Shown one piece after another: positions 41,360-51,728 of a stretch of DNA of 64,000 nucleotides. The position numbers and the translations under genes were made by a program. Numbering within the stretch: position 1 is the first letter of the stretch; every line of letters begins with the position of its first letter. The notes under the pieces were generated by a model. It made no database searches. It was not told the origin of the DNA and was given only the letters and a program-made list of their open reading frames with translations. Source of the stretch: an uncultured Clostridia bacterium (GTDB taxonomy: Bacteria > Bacillota > Clostridia > Lachnospirales > Anaerotignaceae); the NCBI GenBank assembly GCA_910586765.1, contig CAJUJJ010000014.1, positions 7,040-71,039 on the forward strand, given 5' to 3'.

Positions 41360-42790
41360 ATGGTGATGGAAAAAGAGAATACTACCATAGCAACAGCTGA
41401 GCTGGAAAAGCAGCAGGAGTATATGAGTAAAATGAGAATATACCTTTCCGAACTGGAACAAAAAACGGGACAAAAACAAAGTTATTTTGTACTAACAACG
41501 GGTTGTCAAATGAACGCTCACGACTCCGAAAAATTAGCTGGTATGCTTGAAAATATGGGATATGTGGAAAGTCCGACAGAAGAATATGCGGATTTTGTAA
41601 TATATAATACTTGCTGCATTAGAGAAAACGCAGAAGAAAAAGTATATGGCAGATTAGGTAGATTAAAATATTATAAAAGCAAAAACAAAAATATGAAAAT
41701 TGCATTATGCGGCTGTATGACACAGCAAGATATTGTAATAGAAAAATTGCAAAAATCTTACAAATATGTAGATATAGTTTTTGGAACATTTAATTTATAT
41801 AAATTGCCTGAGTTATTATATAATAGTATACACACAGAAGGAACACTTTTTGATATTTGGAAAGATGCAGGGGAAATAATAGAAGATATACCTACATTAT
41901 ATAAAAGTAAATTTCAAGCCTCTGTAAATATTATGTATGGCTGTGAAAATTTTTGTTCCTATTGTATTGTACCTTATGTAAGAGGAAAAGAAAGAAGCAG
42001 AAAGCCAGAAGATATTATTAATGAAATTGAACAGTTAGTGAAAAATGGTACAAAGGAAGTAATGTTATTAGGGCAAAATGTAAATTCTTATGGAAAAAAC
42101 TTACAAACACCACTTTCTTTTGCAAAATTATTGCAAAAAATAAATGATATAGATGGTTTGGAGAGAATACGTTTTATGACATCTCACCCAAAAGATTTAT
42201 CAGATGAGTTAATTGAAACAATAAAAAATTGTAAAAAAGTTTGCAATTATATTCATCTACCTATACAATCAGGAAGTAGTGCTATTTTAAAAAAAATGAA
42301 TAGACGTTATACAAAAGAGCAATATTTAGGATTAGTAAAAAAATTAAAAAATGCTGTAGAAGATATTACCATTAGTACAGATATTATTGTAGGTTTTCCG
42401 GGAGAAACAGAAGAAGATTTTCAACAGACGTTAGATGTAGTTCGTCAAGTAAAATATTGTACTGCATTTACATTTATTTATTCCAAACGTTCTGGTACGC
42501 CTGCAGCAAAAATGGAAAATCAAATACCAGAAGAAATTGTAAAAGATAGATTTAATAGATTGCTTGATGTGCTAAATCCTATTGTGGAAGAAATTCATAA
42601 AAAACAAGTTGGAACAATAGCAGAGGTATTAGTGGAAGAAGTCAGTAAACAAAATAGCAGTATATTAACAGGCAGAACTGAAAATAATACATTAGTACAT
42701 TTTGAAGGAGAAAAAGAATTAATTGGCACTATATTGCCAGTAAAAATTATAGATAGTAAAACATTTTATGTAATTGGAGAAAGGGTATGA
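41360..42790 (+). CDS. miaB: tRNA methylthiotransferase MiaB
   Basis: Radical-SAM enzyme that adds the 2-methylthio group to i6A37 of tRNA, after MiaA. 476 residues. N-terminal cluster cysteines C49 (GCQMNAHDS), C85 (NTCCIREN) and C119 (CGCM); radical-SAM cluster C195-x3-C199-x2-C202; C-terminal TRAM domain at about 410-476. AAAGGTGG precedes ATG 41360. miaA lies 5 kb downstream; the Fe-S clusters can come from the nifS-nifU system. Confidence 0.96.
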   Translation: MVMEKENTTIATAELEKQQEYMSKMRIYLSELEQKTGQKQSYFVLTTGCQMNAHDSEKLAGMLENMGYVESPTEEYADFVIYNTCCIRENAEEKVYGRLGRLKYYKSKNKNMKIALCGCMTQQDIVIEKLQKSYKYVDIVFGTFNLYKLPELLYNSIHTEGTLFDIWKDAGEIIEDIPTLYKSKFQASVNIMYGCENFCSYCIVPYVRGKERSRKPEDIINEIEQLVKNGTKEVMLLGQNVNSYGKNLQTPLSFAKLLQKINDIDGLERIRFMTSHPKDLSDELIETIKNCKKVCNYIHLPIQSGSSAILKKMNRRYTKEQYLGLVKKLKNAVEDITISTDIIVGFPGETEEDFQQTLDVVRQVKYCTAFTFIYSKRSGTPAAKMENQIPEEIVKDRFNRLLDVLNPIVEEIHKKQVGTIAEVLVEEVSKQNSSILTGRTENNTLVHFEGEKELIGTILPVKIIDSKTFYVIGERV

Positions 42791-42797
42791 TTGAAAA

Positions 42798-43205
42798 ATG
42801 GCATCTGTATATGAATTAGCAAGAGAGCTGGGAAAAGAATTGATGAATACACCAGAAGTAGAACAGCTTTTGCAAGCAAAAAAAGTATATGAAGCAGATA
42901 CAGAAATTGTAAGATTAGTAAAAGAATATGGTGAAATGCAGCAGGATTTTGAAATCCGTTTTGCAGCAGGAAAAACAACAGAAGAAGAACAAAAATCTTT
43001 TTCAGAAGAAATGCAAAAAAGAGGAGAAGTAATTAAAGCAAATGAAGCAGCAGCAAATTTGTTTGCCGCAGAGTCAAAATTTAATCAATTTATTAGTTCT
43101 GTATTTTCTATTGTAACAGCAACATTAGCTGGAGATGACCCAAGTCAAACAGGCGGGTGCAGCCCTGATTGCTGTGCTTCCTGCGGAGGCGGCTGCCATT
43201 CATAA
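42798..43205 (+). CDS. YlbF/YmcA-family protein with Cys-rich tail
   Basis: 135 residues. The first 110 are helical and match the YlbF/YmcA (RicF/RicA) family. The last 17 are Cys-rich (GGCSPDCCASCGGGCHS), suited to bind an Fe-S cluster or metal. B. subtilis also places ymcA directly after the miaB orthologue, and its Ric proteins bind Fe-S clusters and act in RNA maturation. The start is 7 bases after the miaB stop, with a weak ribosome binding site. Confidence 0.85.
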   Translation: MASVYELARELGKELMNTPEVEQLLQAKKVYEADTEIVRLVKEYGEMQQDFEIRFAAGKTTEEEQKSFSEEMQKRGEVIKANEAAANLFAAESKFNQFISSVFSIVTATLAGDDPSQTGGCSPDCCASCGGGCHS

Positions 43206-43241
43206 TAAAATAAGTAATAACATTTTTGAAAAATATAAAAT

Positions 43242-43308
43242 AAAAGTGAGAATACTTTTTATTATCAATGCCCGAATTGACATAAAGCGATTCGGGTATT
43301 ACTTTTGA
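43242..43308 (+). terminator. Two hairpins between the YlbF-type gene and mutS
   Basis: First: aaaagt/actttt (43242-43247 with 43254-43259) followed by T residues, a plausible terminator. Second: 11-bp stem with one G-T pair (43267-43277 with 43290-43300) and a short T stretch. No clear promoter for mutS was found after them. Confidence 0.6.
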
Positions 43309-43337
43309 TAAAACATCATTGAGAAAGGAGATTTGAC

Positions 43338-45959
43338 ATGGGAAAAATCACCCCTATGATGGAGCAGTATCTTGAAATTAAAAAAAACTATAAACATTGT
43401 CTTTTATTTTTTCGTTTAGGTGACTTTTATGAAATGTTTTTTGACGATGCCTTAGTTGCTTCAAAAGAATTAGAAATTGCATTAACAGGAAAAGATTGGG
43501 GACAGGACCAAAGAGCACCTATGTGTGGGGTACCTTTTCATTCTGCGGAAAATTATATTGTTAAATTAGTAGAAAAAGGATATAATGTTGCTATTTGTGA
43601 ACAATTAGAAGACCCCAAAGCAACAAAAGGGATTGTAAAAAGAGATGTTATTCGTGTTGTTACACCAGGTACAATATTAGATAAAGGTGCTTTGGACGAA
43701 ACAAAAAATAATTATATTATGACAATATTTTCAAGTAAAGAGGGATATGGCATTTCTCTTTGTGATGTAACAACAGGAGAATTTTTAACAACTGAATTTC
43801 CTTTTTTACAAGGAGAAGAAAAAGTTGTGGAAGAAATTGCAAAATATAATCCAGCAGAATTATTATGTAATGAATTATTTTTAAAAAGTGAAAAAGTAAA
43901 AGAAATTGAAAGCAGATTTCATTTAAAAGTAACTGCTTGTGATAGTTGGTTATTTAACTATCAAACTGCATTTAAAAAGTTATGTGACCATTTTCGTGTG
44001 AAAAGTTTACACGGTTTCGGAATAAAAAAACAAGACTGTGCTGTAATTGCTAGTGGAGCATTACTTTGTTACTTATATGATACACAAAAAAATGATTTGA
44101 GCCATATTAGCAAATTGAAATTATATACTTCTAGTGATTTTATGGTGTTAGATGTATCTTCCAGAAGAAATTTGGAATTGACAGAAACAATAAGAGAAAA
44201 AGGAAAAAAGGGTTCTCTTTTATGGGTGCTGGATAATACAGAAACAGCAATGGGTGCAAGAATGTTGCGAAAATGGATAGAGCAGCCTTTAATTGAAATA
44301 AATGAAATACAGAAAAGATTAGACAGTGTAGAAGAATTAAAAGAAAATGTATTTTTAAGAGAAGAATTAAAAGAAATTTTAAAATATATACACGACTTTG
44401 AAAGAACAATGAGTAAAATAGTATATCAGACAGCAAATGGACGAGATTTAATTTCATTAAAGCAGTCTGTTGCAAAACTTCCTCTTTTAAAACAAGCAAT
44501 TTCAAATTGCCAAAGCGATTATTTAAAAGAAATTTCACAAAATTTAGATACTCTGGATAATATATGTGAATTGATAGAAAAATCTATTGTAGAAGAACCT
44601 CCCATTAGTGTAAGAGAAGGAGGTATGATACAGTCAGGATTTCATGAGAAATTAGATATTTATGTTCGTTCTCGTACAGAAGGGAAAAATTGGATAACAG
44701 AATTAGAGCAGAAAGAAAAAGAAGAAACAGGCATTAAAACATTAAAAATACGTTATAATAAAGTATTTGGTTATTATTTAGAGGTTACAAAGTCTTATTT
44801 AAGTGAAGTACCAGATAGATATATTAGAAAACAAACATTAGCAAATTGTGAAAGATATATTACACCTGAACTAAATGAACTAGCAGAAGTGATACTTGGT
44901 TCTGAAGAAAAAATAGTGGAGCTGGAGTATCAAATTTTTGTAGACATTAGAAATGCTATAGCAGAGGAAGTAAAAAGAATACAATCTTCTGCACAATATG
45001 TAGCTGTTATTGATACATTGTTATCATTAGCAGAAATAGCAGAAAAAATGAATTATGTAAAACCTGTTGTAAATAAAGAAGGAATTATTGATATTAAAAG
45101 TGGTCGTCATGCTGTAGTAGAAAAAATGATAACAGAACAGTTTATACCAAATGATACCTATTTAGATATGGATAAAGATAAGCTTTCTATTATTACAGGG
45201 CCTAATATGGCAGGAAAATCGACTTATATGAGACAAATTGCACTCATTGTATTTATGGCACAGATAGGTAGTTTTGTACCTGCGGAAAGTGCAGTAATTG
45301 GTGTAGTAGATAGAATTTTTACAAGAGTAGGAGCATCAGATGACCTTTCCGCTGGACAAAGTACATTTATGGTAGAAATGACAGAAGTAGCAAATATATT
45401 AAATAATGCTACAAAAGACAGCCTTTTAATATTAGATGAAATTGGCAGAGGAACAAGTACATTTGATGGTTTAAGTATAGCATGGGCTGTTTTAGAATAT
45501 ATTGTTGATACCGAAAAAATTGGTGCAAAAACGCTATTTGCAACACATTATCATGAATTAACAGAACTGGAGAATAAATTACCTGGCGTTAAAAATTATA
45601 GGATTTCTGTAGAAGAAAATGGAGAAGACATTGTTTTTTTAAGAAAAATACAAAAAGGCGGTGCAAATAATAGCTATGGTATACAAGTAGCAAGATTAGC
45701 AGGATTGCCTGATAGAGTAATACGCCGTTCTTCAGAAATATTAAAACAATTAAATGCTGCTGATATTAATAAACAAGCGAAAAAAATAGCAGTAGAAGTG
45801 AAAGAGGAAACAGAAGATATTTTTGAAAAAGTGGATATGCTTTCTATGGAAGAAACACAAGTGATAGAGGAAATTAGCAATATAGATGTAATGTCAATGA
45901 CACCTATGGAAGCATTACAAGTATTATTTGAATTACAAAAAAAAGTAAAAGGAATGTAA
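43338..45959 (+). CDS. mutS: DNA mismatch repair protein MutS
   Basis: Recognises mismatches and recruits MutL. 873 residues. The mismatch-reading F-Y-E is F30-E32 in GDFYEMFF; the Walker A is GPNMAGKSTYMRQ, Walker B ILDEIGRGTSTFDG, and THYHELTEL follows. AAAGGAG precedes ATG 43338. It overlaps functionally and in order with mutL, 4 bases downstream. Confidence 0.97.
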   Translation: MGKITPMMEQYLEIKKNYKHCLLFFRLGDFYEMFFDDALVASKELEIALTGKDWGQDQRAPMCGVPFHSAENYIVKLVEKGYNVAICEQLEDPKATKGIVKRDVIRVVTPGTILDKGALDETKNNYIMTIFSSKEGYGISLCDVTTGEFLTTEFPFLQGEEKVVEEIAKYNPAELLCNELFLKSEKVKEIESRFHLKVTACDSWLFNYQTAFKKLCDHFRVKSLHGFGIKKQDCAVIASGALLCYLYDTQKNDLSHISKLKLYTSSDFMVLDVSSRRNLELTETIREKGKKGSLLWVLDNTETAMGARMLRKWIEQPLIEINEIQKRLDSVEELKENVFLREELKEILKYIHDFERTMSKIVYQTANGRDLISLKQSVAKLPLLKQAISNCQSDYLKEISQNLDTLDNICELIEKSIVEEPPISVREGGMIQSGFHEKLDIYVRSRTEGKNWITELEQKEKEETGIKTLKIRYNKVFGYYLEVTKSYLSEVPDRYIRKQTLANCERYITPELNELAEVILGSEEKIVELEYQIFVDIRNAIAEEVKRIQSSAQYVAVIDTLLSLAEIAEKMNYVKPVVNKEGIIDIKSGRHAVVEKMITEQFIPNDTYLDMDKDKLSIITGPNMAGKSTYMRQIALIVFMAQIGSFVPAESAVIGVVDRIFTRVGASDDLSAGQSTFMVEMTEVANILNNATKDSLLILDEIGRGTSTFDGLSIAWAVLEYIVDTEKIGAKTLFATHYHELTELENKLPGVKNYRISVEENGEDIVFLRKIQKGGANNSYGIQVARLAGLPDRVIRRSSEILKQLNAADINKQAKKIAVEVKEETEDIFEKVDMLSMEETQVIEEISNIDVMSMTPMEALQVLFELQKKVKGM

Positions 45960-45963
45960 TAAA

Positions 45964-47868
45964 ATGCAGAAAATACAACTTCTTGATAATCAAACAATCA
46001 ATAAAATTGCTGCTGGAGAAGTTGTTGAGTCTCCAAAGTCAGTTGTAAAAGAATTAGTGGAAAATGCCATTGATGCAGGTGCTACTTCCATTACTGTAGA
46101 AATAAAAGAAGGTGGTATTTCTTATATTCGTATTACAGATAATGGACATGGTATTGCAAAAGAACAGGTAAAAATGGCTTTTGTAAGGCACGCAACAAAT
46201 AAAATTGTTTTGATAGAAGATTTAGAAAAAATATTATCATTGGGTTTTAGAGGAGAAGCTCTTGCAAGTATTGCTGGCGTGGCACAAGTAGAAATGATTA
46301 CAAAAACAAAATCAGAACAAAGTGGTACACATATTGAAATCAATGGAGGAGAAATTGTGCAATTTCAAAGTGCGGCTTGTACAGAAGGTACTAGCATTAT
46401 TGTAAAAAATCTTTTTTACAATGTACCTGCACGTAGAAAATTTTTAAAAAAACCTTCTACAGAAGCAAGTCATATTTCTGAAATTTTAAATCAGTTTGCT
46501 TTAGGTCACCCAGATATTGCATTTAAGTATATCAATAATAATACTACAATATTACATACTTCTGGAAACCATGACAAAAAAACAGCAGTGCTTTATGTAT
46601 ATGGAAAGGAAACAGCAACGAAAATGCTGGAAATTAATTATAAAAAAGGGGAATATCATATTACAGGATTGTTAGGAAAACCAGAGCTTTCCCGTGCAAA
46701 TCGTTCTTATGAAAATTTGTTTATCAATGGTAGATATATTAAAAATAAAATAATTTCTTCTGCAATAGAAGAAGCCTACAAAACAAGGCTTTTAATAGGA
46801 AAATTTCCAATATATGTATTACAATTTTCTATACCACCTGCTTTGGTAGATGTCAATGTTCACCCAGCAAAATTGGAAGTACGTTTTCATAATGATGACG
46901 AAATTTATCAAATGTTTTATGAAGCAGTTTGCAAAACATTTGAAAATGAAGTGCTTATTAGTAAAGCAGATTGGAACAGTAAAAATTCTAAAGAAGTAGA
47001 ACAATATCAAAAAGAAAAAAATATTAAAATAGAAACCACTCCAATACAGCAAAAAATATTAGAAAAAGAAACACAACAATATGATTTATATATTCCGCCA
47101 AAACAAAATAAAAAAATAGAAATCCCTTCTTCAAAAAGTGTTGATGGTTTATTAAAAAAGAAAGAGAAAAATAATATGATATTAGAAGCACAAGAAGAAG
47201 CAATAACAACATATGGTTCAAAGCAAAATCAAAATGACACATATGAAATACAAACAGTACAAACAAAAAGAGAAAGAGATACTTTTTTTAAAAATTATAA
47301 AATAATAGGTCAAATTTTTAATACTTATTGGATAATAGAACAGTCAAAAAGTATTTTTATAATAGACCAACACGCCGCTCATGAAAGAATACTGTATGAA
47401 GAATTGATGACACAACTGAAGCAGAACAAAGTAACAGCACAAATGTTACTACAACCTTTATTATTAAAATTAACAGAAAGAGAAAAAGAAGTGTTACAAC
47501 AAAATAAAGAATTGTTAAATCAATTTGGTTTTTCTGTAGAAAAATTAGAAACACAAAGCGATGCACTTTTGAGTGTTCCTTTTATTATTAAGGCACCTAC
47601 CAATACAAAATTCTTTTTAGATATATTAGATTTACTGGAAGAAGTGCCTATTGAAAACGTGTATGATACAAAAGTATTAACAATAGCTACAATGGCTTGT
47701 AAGGCAGCAGTAAAAGCAAATGATAAACTCAGCATTACAGAAGCGACAGCAATGATAGAAAAGCTATTGCAGTTAGAAAATCCTTTTACTTGTCCTCACG
47801 GACGACCAACTATTATAGAAATGACACAATATGAATTAGAAAAACGTTTCAAAAGAATACAAAACTAA
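45964..47868 (+). CDS. mutL: DNA mismatch repair protein MutL with endonuclease motif
   Basis: GHKL ATPase, 634 residues: ENAIDAGATSI, ITDNGHGI and GFRGEALASIA in the N-terminal domain; a Lys/Gln-rich linker at about 340-430; the C-terminal nicking-endonuclease motif DQHAAHERILYEE, then ACKAAVKAN and CPHGRPT. These motifs mark the methyl-independent MutL type. mutS and mutL are probably one transcript. Confidence 0.97.
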   Translation: MQKIQLLDNQTINKIAAGEVVESPKSVVKELVENAIDAGATSITVEIKEGGISYIRITDNGHGIAKEQVKMAFVRHATNKIVLIEDLEKILSLGFRGEALASIAGVAQVEMITKTKSEQSGTHIEINGGEIVQFQSAACTEGTSIIVKNLFYNVPARRKFLKKPSTEASHISEILNQFALGHPDIAFKYINNNTTILHTSGNHDKKTAVLYVYGKETATKMLEINYKKGEYHITGLLGKPELSRANRSYENLFINGRYIKNKIISSAIEEAYKTRLLIGKFPIYVLQFSIPPALVDVNVHPAKLEVRFHNDDEIYQMFYEAVCKTFENEVLISKADWNSKNSKEVEQYQKEKNIKIETTPIQQKILEKETQQYDLYIPPKQNKKIEIPSSKSVDGLLKKKEKNNMILEAQEEAITTYGSKQNQNDTYEIQTVQTKRERDTFFKNYKIIGQIFNTYWIIEQSKSIFIIDQHAAHERILYEELMTQLKQNKVTAQMLLQPLLLKLTEREKEVLQQNKELLNQFGFSVEKLETQSDALLSVPFIIKAPTNTKFFLDILDLLEEVPIENVYDTKVLTIATMACKAAVKANDKLSITEATAMIEKLLQLENPFTCPHGRPTIIEMTQYELEKRFKRIQN

Positions 47869-47885
47869 GAAAAGAGGTTTTAATA

Positions 47886-48830
47886 TTGAAAAAGCCTTTG
47901 ATAGTAATAGGCGGAGCGACTGCTTGCGGAAAAACAGATGTAGGTGTTTTGCTAGCACAAAAAATAAATGGAGAAATTATATCAGCCGATTCTATGCAGA
48001 TATATCGTGATATGAATATTGGAACAGCAAAGCCTACAAAAGAAGAAATGAAGGGTATAAAACATTATTTAATAGATGAAATAATGCCTGATGAAGAATA
48101 CAATGTTATGATATTTCAAAAAAAAGCAAAGCAGTATATGGAACAAATATGGAATTTAGGTAAAATTCCTATATTAGTAGGAGGGACAGGCTTTTATATC
48201 AATGCCATCGTGTATGATACATTGTTTGAGGAAACAGAACAAGACAATACATTTCGAAATGATATGTATGCTTTTGCAAAAGAAAATGGTGCAGAAGCAT
48301 TGTATCAAAAATTGAAAGAAATAGACCCAGAATATGCCAAAACACTTCATGCAAATAATGTAAAACGTGTAACAAGAGCATTAGAATATCATCATTTTAC
48401 AGGGCAGCTTTTTTCAAAATATAATGCAGAGCAAAAACAAAAACAATCTCCTTATCATACTGCAATGATAGTTTTGACAATGGAAAGACAAAAACTGTAT
48501 GACAGAATTGAAAAAAGAATTGATATTATGATGCAAAAGGGACTTTTAGAAGAAGTAGAACAATTATTAAAAAAAGGTTACACCAAAGAGTTGATTTCTA
48601 TGCAGGCAATAGGATATAAAGAATTGATACCTTATTTTAGTCAACAAATATCATTAGAACAAGCAATATATGATTTGAAAAAAAATACAAGACATTTTGC
48701 AAAAAGGCAGTTAACGTGGTTCAAAAGACAAACAGATGGATATTGGGTAGATATTACAGACCAAGATTTGGAAAAAGCAACAGAAAAAATAATACAATAT
48801 TTAAAACAGATAAATGTGATAGGAGAGTAG
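47886..48830 (+). CDS. miaA: tRNA dimethylallyltransferase MiaA
   Basis: Adds dimethylallyl to A37 of tRNAs reading U-starting codons, giving the substrate of MiaB. 314 residues. The P-loop reads GGATACGKT, where most homologues have GPTASGKT; ADSMQIYRDMNIGTAKPT is standard. TTG start at 47886 behind AGAGG. The mutS-mutL-miaA order is common in clostridia. Confidence 0.95.
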   Translation: MKKPLIVIGGATACGKTDVGVLLAQKINGEIISADSMQIYRDMNIGTAKPTKEEMKGIKHYLIDEIMPDEEYNVMIFQKKAKQYMEQIWNLGKIPILVGGTGFYINAIVYDTLFEETEQDNTFRNDMYAFAKENGAEALYQKLKEIDPEYAKTLHANNVKRVTRALEYHHFTGQLFSKYNAEQKQKQSPYHTAMIVLTMERQKLYDRIEKRIDIMMQKGLLEEVEQLLKKGYTKELISMQAIGYKELIPYFSQQISLEQAIYDLKKNTRHFAKRQLTWFKRQTDGYWVDITDQDLEKATEKIIQYLKQINVIGE

Positions 48831-48837
48831 TATAAAT

Positions 48838-50124
48838 ATGCAGGAATTATATGATATAATGCAGTCAAAATTTGGTATCAGTGAAAAAGTATTACAATAT
48901 TGTATACAAAAAGAAAATGAAATCAAAAGTCAATTTCAAAAAATAGATGAAATTACAGAATATAATCAATTAAAAGTGCTTTCTGCTATGCAGAAAAATA
49001 AATTAAGTGACATACATTTTGCAGCAACAACAGGCTATGGTTATAATGATTTAGGTAGAGATGTATTAGAAAACATTTATGCAGATGTATTTTGTACAGA
49101 AAGCGGATTAGTACGTCCACAGTTGACTTGTGGTACACACGCTTTAGCAGTAGCACTAGCAGGAAATTTAAGACCAGGAGATGAACTCTTATCTCCAGTA
49201 GGACTGCCTTATGATACATTGCAGGGAGTTATTGGCATAAGAAAAGAAAAAGGGTGTTTGACGGAATATGGCATTACTTATAAACAAGTAGATTTATTAC
49301 CTGAAGATAAATTTGACTATGATGGCATTGAAAAAGCTATTACAGAAAAAACAAAACTTGTTACAATACAACGTTCTAAGGGATATAGATGGAAAGTTTC
49401 TTTTTCTATTGCACAAATAAAAGAGTTGATTTCTTTTATAAAATCCATTAAAAAAGATGTCATTTGTATGGTAGATAACTGTTATGGAGAATTTTCAGAA
49501 ATACAAGAACCTTCTGAAGTAGGTGCAGATTTAGTAGTAGGCTCTTTGATTAAAAATCCTGGAGGTGGTTTAGCTCCTATAGGAGGTTATATTGTAGGAA
49601 AAGAGGAATTTGTAGAAAATGCTGCTTACCGTTTAACAGCACCCGGATTAGGAAAAGAAGTAGGAGCAACACTAGGCATTACATCATCTTTTTTGCAAGG
49701 ACTATTTATGGCACCTCAAGTGGTAAATGGAAGTATTAAAACAGCAATATTTGCAGCAAAATTGTTTGAAGATTTAGGATTTGCTGTTTTACCAAAATCA
49801 AATGAAGCAAGAGCGGATATTGTACAACTGATACAAATGGGAAGTGCAGAAAATGTCATTGCTTTTTGTCAAGGGATACAAAAGGGAGCACCTGTTGACA
49901 GTTATGTAACACCAGAGCCTTGGGATATGCCAGGATATGATTGCCCAGTCATTATGGCAGCAGGAGCATTTGTGCAAGGTTCTTCTATAGAATTGAGTGC
50001 AGATGCTCCTATTAAGCCACCTTATCATGTTTATATGCAGGGAGGACTAAGTTGGCATCATGGAAAAATTGGTGTTATGACTGGATTGCAGACAATGGTA
50101 GACAAAGGATTGATACAATTATAA
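48838..50124 (+). CDS. PLP enzyme of the methionine gamma-lyase-like (YnbB) family
   Basis: 428-residue fold-type I PLP protein. The probable PLP lysine is in VGSLIKNPGGGLAP, and the cofactor loop CGTHALAVAL is about residues 100-109. The family was once annotated as aluminium resistance protein; its reaction is not well established, though C-S lyase activity is presumed. The gene is regularly next to miaA or mutL in Firmicutes. It starts 7 bases after the miaA stop, with GGAG upstream. Confidence 0.87.
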   Translation: MQELYDIMQSKFGISEKVLQYCIQKENEIKSQFQKIDEITEYNQLKVLSAMQKNKLSDIHFAATTGYGYNDLGRDVLENIYADVFCTESGLVRPQLTCGTHALAVALAGNLRPGDELLSPVGLPYDTLQGVIGIRKEKGCLTEYGITYKQVDLLPEDKFDYDGIEKAITEKTKLVTIQRSKGYRWKVSFSIAQIKELISFIKSIKKDVICMVDNCYGEFSEIQEPSEVGADLVVGSLIKNPGGGLAPIGGYIVGKEEFVENAAYRLTAPGLGKEVGATLGITSSFLQGLFMAPQVVNGSIKTAIFAAKLFEDLGFAVLPKSNEARADIVQLIQMGSAENVIAFCQGIQKGAPVDSYVTPEPWDMPGYDCPVIMAAGAFVQGSSIELSADAPIKPPYHVYMQGGLSWHHGKIGVMTGLQTMVDKGLIQL

Positions 50125-50215
50125 AAACAGAGTATTGTATTTTTGTAAAATTTTGTATAGAATAGTATTCAAAATACTGGTTTCGTCATTACAGTACAGG
50201 AAGGAATGTATTTTT

Positions 50216-51688
50216 ATGAAAAAATTAAATAAAATAATCGTTGTTCTGCTTATTCTGTTAATGACATTTCCTAATGCTGTTTTTGCGGCAGAAGCACCGC
50301 CAGAAGTGGTTGCACAAACAGCAATATTAGGGGAAGCATCAACAGGAAAAATTATTTATCAAAAAGATATGGACAAAAAAATGTATCCAGCAAGTATGAC
50401 AAAATTATTAACAGCAATCGTTGCATTAGAACATCTTAAACCAGATGATTTAATTACAGTAGGTTCTGAAATTAATGAAATACCAGCAGACTCTAGTAAG
50501 GCAGGACATACAAGAGGAGAAACACTTACTGTTAAAAATTTAATTCGTGGATTGCTCATTCCTTCTGGAAATGACTCTGCAAATGTTTTGGCTGTTACAG
50601 TAGCGAGAAAAATAGAAAATAATCAAGAACTTCCTTATGAAGAATGTATAAAGGTTTTTACAGAATTGATGAACCAAAAAGCGACACAATTAGGTGCAAC
50701 CAATTCTCATTTTGCGAATGCTCACGGTTATCATGATGAAAATCATTATACTACAGCACATGATATGTTTTTTATATCGCAAGAAGCACTTAAAAATGAA
50801 ACAATAGCAGAAATTACAAAAGAAAAAGGATATTCTGGTGATGGTGTAGAAGGCGATATTGTAGAATTTGAAAATAATACATTAAAAATAAGAGCTTATA
50901 ATTGGACAAACCACAATTTATTGATAACAGATAATGAATACCAATATGAATATGCTACTGGTTTAAAAACGGGCTTTATGGACGAAGCAGGAGATTGTCT
51001 TTCCGCAGCAGCACAAAAAGATGATATTACGTTAATAGCTGTTGTATTTCATTCAGAAGACCCAGCACGTTGGACAGACACAAGAGCATTGTTTGAATAT
51101 GGCTTTAATAATTTTGATATGTTAGATTTGCAAAAGTCAGGTGATGTTGTAGATACTGTAGCATTATCAAAGCACAATAGATTGTTAGGTGACACATTAA
51201 ATATTGTAGTAAAAGAAGATATTAGTGAGTATATGCTCAAAGAAGAAGCAGAAACAATAGAGAAAGTGATAGAATATAAAAGTGATTTAATAGAGGAACA
51301 AAAAAATAAAGAAGACAATACTACAAAATTAAAAGCACCTATTTCAACAGCAGAACCTATTGGAAAAATTACCTATAAAAAGGCACAAAATGAAGTGATA
51401 AAACAAACAGATATTTATGCAGAAAAAGAAGTGGAAAAAGGTACTATATTAACTACGATAAAATATTTTTTCCAAAATCTAACAGATAATCTATTTTCTT
51501 TTTCATTAAAAGGGGTTGCTGTTGTAATAGGAATTGTAGCAGCAGTCATTGCATTGCTAGCAGGTATTATAGCAGTAATGGTAAGTCGTAGAAATAGAAG
51601 AAGACGTTCAAAATATATTTTCAAAACAAATCGTCGCAGACATAGCCGCAATGATGGGCCTCGTATGAGAAGAAGACGACGCAGATAA
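50216..51688 (+). CDS. dacF: D-alanyl-D-alanine carboxypeptidase, DacF/PBP5 type
   Basis: Trims the pentapeptide of peptidoglycan. 490 residues from ATG 50216, which has AGGAAGGA upstream. Signal peptide ends at VFA (about 24). Serine-peptidase motifs S60-x2-K63 (PASMTK), S117-G-N, and K251-T-G. Residues about 430-452 form one membrane span (VVIGIVAAVIALLAGIIAVM) followed by an unusual Arg-rich cytoplasmic tail ending RMRRRRRR, in place of the usual amphipathic anchor. The symbol is by similarity. Confidence 0.9.
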   Translation: MKKLNKIIVVLLILLMTFPNAVFAAEAPPEVVAQTAILGEASTGKIIYQKDMDKKMYPASMTKLLTAIVALEHLKPDDLITVGSEINEIPADSSKAGHTRGETLTVKNLIRGLLIPSGNDSANVLAVTVARKIENNQELPYEECIKVFTELMNQKATQLGATNSHFANAHGYHDENHYTTAHDMFFISQEALKNETIAEITKEKGYSGDGVEGDIVEFENNTLKIRAYNWTNHNLLITDNEYQYEYATGLKTGFMDEAGDCLSAAAQKDDITLIAVVFHSEDPARWTDTRALFEYGFNNFDMLDLQKSGDVVDTVALSKHNRLLGDTLNIVVKEDISEYMLKEEAETIEKVIEYKSDLIEEQKNKEDNTTKLKAPISTAEPIGKITYKKAQNEVIKQTDIYAEKEVEKGTILTTIKYFFQNLTDNLFSFSLKGVAVVIGIVAAVIALLAGIIAVMVSRRNRRRRSKYIFKTNRRRHSRNDGPRMRRRRRR

Positions 51689-51689
51689 A

Positions 51690-51728
51690 AAAACAAGAGT
51701 GTCATATTGACACTCTTGTTTTTTTTAA
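51690..51728. terminator. Bidirectional terminator
   Basis: 13-bp perfect stem (51692-51704 with 51708-51720), 3-base loop, A-run before and T-run after. It serves dacF and the opposing methyltransferase gene, whose stop is at 51725. Confidence 0.9.
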
